A DNA stretch of 7,660 nucleotides from assembly GCA_009929975.1 (NCBI GenBank), contig RZZF01000081.1, positions 1-7,660 on the forward strand, written 5' to 3'. This DNA comes from Clostridia bacterium. Lineage in GTDB: Bacteria > Bacillota > Clostridia > Saccharofermentanales > UBA5734. The translations under genes were made by a program, and so were the position numbers. The notes below the pieces were generated by a model, which did no database searches, was not told the origin of the DNA, and saw only the letters and a program-made list of their open reading frames with translations. Position 1 is the stretch's first letter; each line of letters starts with the position of its first letter. Below are positions 6,053 through 7,660 of this stretch, piece by piece.

Positions 6053-7660
6053 CCCTGGGGAAAAACGGCCGTAACGATGAATACAGCCTGTTGTTTGAGG
6101 ACTTCACCTTTCAATACCGCACGCAGCAGGAACCAACTCTGCGCGGCATCAACCTGAGGGTCAGAGCAGGCGAAAAAATACTCATTGTCGGACCTTCAGG
6201 ATCCGGGAAATCAACGCTGGCCAACTGCATCAACGGCCTGGTGCCCCATGCCTTCAAAGGGCAGTGCCGGGGTCGTTTCGAGTTGTGCGGTGAAGACGCC
6301 CTGACAAAAGATATCTTCGACATCTCCAAACTGGTTGGAACCGTCCTGCAGGACGCGGACAGCCAGTTTGTCGGTCTCAGTGCCGGCGAAGATATCGCCT
6401 TCGCTCTGGAAAATGACGAAGTTGAGCAGGCGGAAATGACACGGCGGGTAAACGAGATCGCCGCCATGGTTGAAATCGGACACCAGCTGAAAAACGCGCC
6501 GCAGGACCTCTCGGGCGGACAGAAGCAGCGGGTATCGGTTGCCGGTGTTCTGGTGGATGATGTGGATATTCTCCTCTTTGATGAACCGCTGGCCAATCTG
6601 GATCCGCAGGCAGGCACGCTGGCCATCGACCTGATCGACCGGCTGCACCGCCAGACGGACAAGACAATCATTGTCATTGAGCACCGGCTGGAAGATGTCC
6701 TCTTCCGCGGTGTCGACCGGATTGTTGTCATCAATGAGGGACGCATCATCGCCGACGCGCCGCCGGAGCAGATTCTGGCCGGTTCCCTGCTGCGCGAAAT
6801 CGGTATCAGGGAGCCTCTTTATCTGACCGCCCTGCGCTATGCAGGGGTTGAGATCACATCAGCCCTTCAGCCGCAGCATGTTGATCAGCTGAGACTGGAC
6901 GCCCCACTCCCTCAGGACGGGCAGGCAATGAATCCCTGTGAAACCACAGTGCCGCGGACCGCGCAGGCGAAACTGCAGGCCTGGGATATCAGTCTGCCGC
7001 CGGCCAGGCCGCAGACTGTCGGCCAGCCGCTGCTTCAGGTCGAGCATCTGCAGTTTTATTATCCGCAGGACCTGGCCCGTCGTACAGTCGTCAATGACAT
7101 CTCCTTTCAGATTTTCCAGGGGGAGGCCGTCAGCCTGGTCGGCCGCAACGGCGCTGGAAAATCAACACTGGCCAAGCTGATCTGCGGCTTTGAAACACCA
7201 CAGCAGGGACGGCTGGTTTTTGACGGCCAGGACATGGGCAGCGACTCCATCCGCGAGCGGGCTGAACGAATCGGCTATATCATGCAGAACCCGAACCAGA
7301 TGATTTCTCTGCCGATGATTTTCGACGAGGCGGCACTGGGTCTGCGGGTCCGGGGTGTCGCTGACGGAGAAATCCGAGACAAGGTTGAAGAGACGCTGCG
7401 CATCTGCGGACTGTATCCTTATCGCAACTGGCCGGTCAGCGCGTTAAGTTTCGGACAGAAGAAACGCCTGACCATCGCCTCGATCCTGGTGCTCAGGCCG
7501 AAGATCCTGATTCTTGACGAACCGACTGCCGGGCAGGATTTTTACCACTATACCCGGATCATGGAGTTTCTGCTCCGACTGAACCGTGAAATGGGCCTGA
7601 GCCTGCTGATGATCACGCATGATATGCATCTGATGCTTGAATATACGACCAGGGCCATTG
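6049..7660 (+). CDS. ECF transporter duplicated ATP-binding protein (two ABC ATPase domains with DUF3744-type linker; C-terminus cut)
   Basis: This is the energizing ATPase of the ECF importer, with both nucleotide-binding domains in one chain; 537 residues are visible before the window ends. Domain 1 has Walker A GPSGSGKST (48-56), Q-loop Gln101, signature LSGGQ (154-158), Walker B ILLFDEP (174-180) with Glu179, and H-loop His212. A linker of about 75 residues (255-330), beginning REPLYLTALRYAGV, fits the DUF3744 region known between the two domains of UPF0397-linked ATPases. Domain 2 has Walker A GRNGAGKS (365-372), Gln413, signature LSFGQ (467-471), Walker B ILILDEP (486-492) and switch His524. 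SFGQ instead of SGGQ is a deviation I believe is usual in the second domain of this family. The ATG at 6049 overlaps the S-component stop, has no strong Shine-Dalgarno, and so probably depends on re-initiation. The missing end is about 20-40 residues; a T-component gene should follow. Confidence 0.94.
   Translation, partial: MTLGKNGRNDEYSLLFEDFTFQYRTQQEPTLRGINLRVRAGEKILIVGPSGSGKSTLANCINGLVPHAFKGQCRGRFELCGEDALTKDIFDISKLVGTVLQDADSQFVGLSAGEDIAFALENDEVEQAEMTRRVNEIAAMVEIGHQLKNAPQDLSGGQKQRVSVAGVLVDDVDILLFDEPLANLDPQAGTLAIDLIDRLHRQTDKTIIVIEHRLEDVLFRGVDRIVVINEGRIIADAPPEQILAGSLLREIGIREPLYLTALRYAGVEITSALQPQHVDQLRLDAPLPQDGQAMNPCETTVPRTAQAKLQAWDISLPPARPQTVGQPLLQVEHLQFYYPQDLARRTVVNDISFQIFQGEAVSLVGRNGAGKSTLAKLICGFETPQQGRLVFDGQDMGSDSIRERAERIGYIMQNPNQMISLPMIFDEAALGLRVRGVADGEIRDKVEETLRICGLYPYRNWPVSALSFGQKKRLTIASILVLRPKILILDEPTAGQDFYHYTRIMEFLLRLNREMGLSLLMITHDMHLMLEYTTRAI

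Noticed and set aside
6111..6749. Minus-strand 212-codon open frame opposite the ATPase
   Set aside because: Its serine- and arginine-rich translation is typical of an antisense shadow, and the plus strand encodes full ABC ATPase motifs here.

Overview
The window reads as a compact stretch of bacterial chromosome with two divergent gene clusters and almost no non-coding DNA apart from the roughly 270-bp region between them. Base composition is moderately GC-rich (mid-50s percent by eye). Shine-Dalgarno sites are strong and purine-rich, and the right-hand cluster carries an energy-coupling-factor (ECF) transporter of the UPF0397/DUF3744 type. Together these suggest an anaerobic or fermentative member of the Bacillota (Firmicutes), possibly Erysipelotrichia- or Clostridia-like. 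The taxonomic guess is weak because no rRNA or other marker is present.

Left cluster (minus strand, read from about 4271 down to 1 and beyond): an acetyl-xylan esterase/cephalosporin-C deacetylase family hydrolase (3306-4271), a uroporphyrinogen-decarboxylase-like protein (2229-3302), a second, different alpha/beta hydrolase (1152-2204) and an FGGY-family sugar kinase cut by the left edge (1-1108). Gaps are 3-43 bp and each gene has its own ribosome binding site, so this is very probably one operon. The content suggests removal of ester groups from a plant- or glycan-derived sugar and phosphorylation of the released sugar. The URO-D-like protein has no obvious place in that scheme, and its usual zinc ligands appear to be replaced by acidic residues.

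Intergenic region (4272-4540): it holds a consensus TATAAT for the plus strand, a consensus TTGACA on the minus strand, and three degenerate 12-bp direct repeats spaced 54 and 53 bp apart that could be operators.

Right cluster (plus strand, 4541 to beyond 7660): a SAM hydrolase (SAM hydroxide adenosyltransferase, former DUF62), a UPF0397-family ECF S-component, and a fused double-ATPase ECF energizer that overlaps the S-component stop by ATGA and is cut by the right edge. A transmembrane T-component would be expected just beyond the window. Linkage of a SAM-cleaving enzyme (SAM to adenosine plus methionine) to a substrate-specific importer suggests that the importer handles an adenosyl-, nucleoside- or methionine-related compound, despite the usual automatic label 'riboflavin transporter'. 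This last point is inference.
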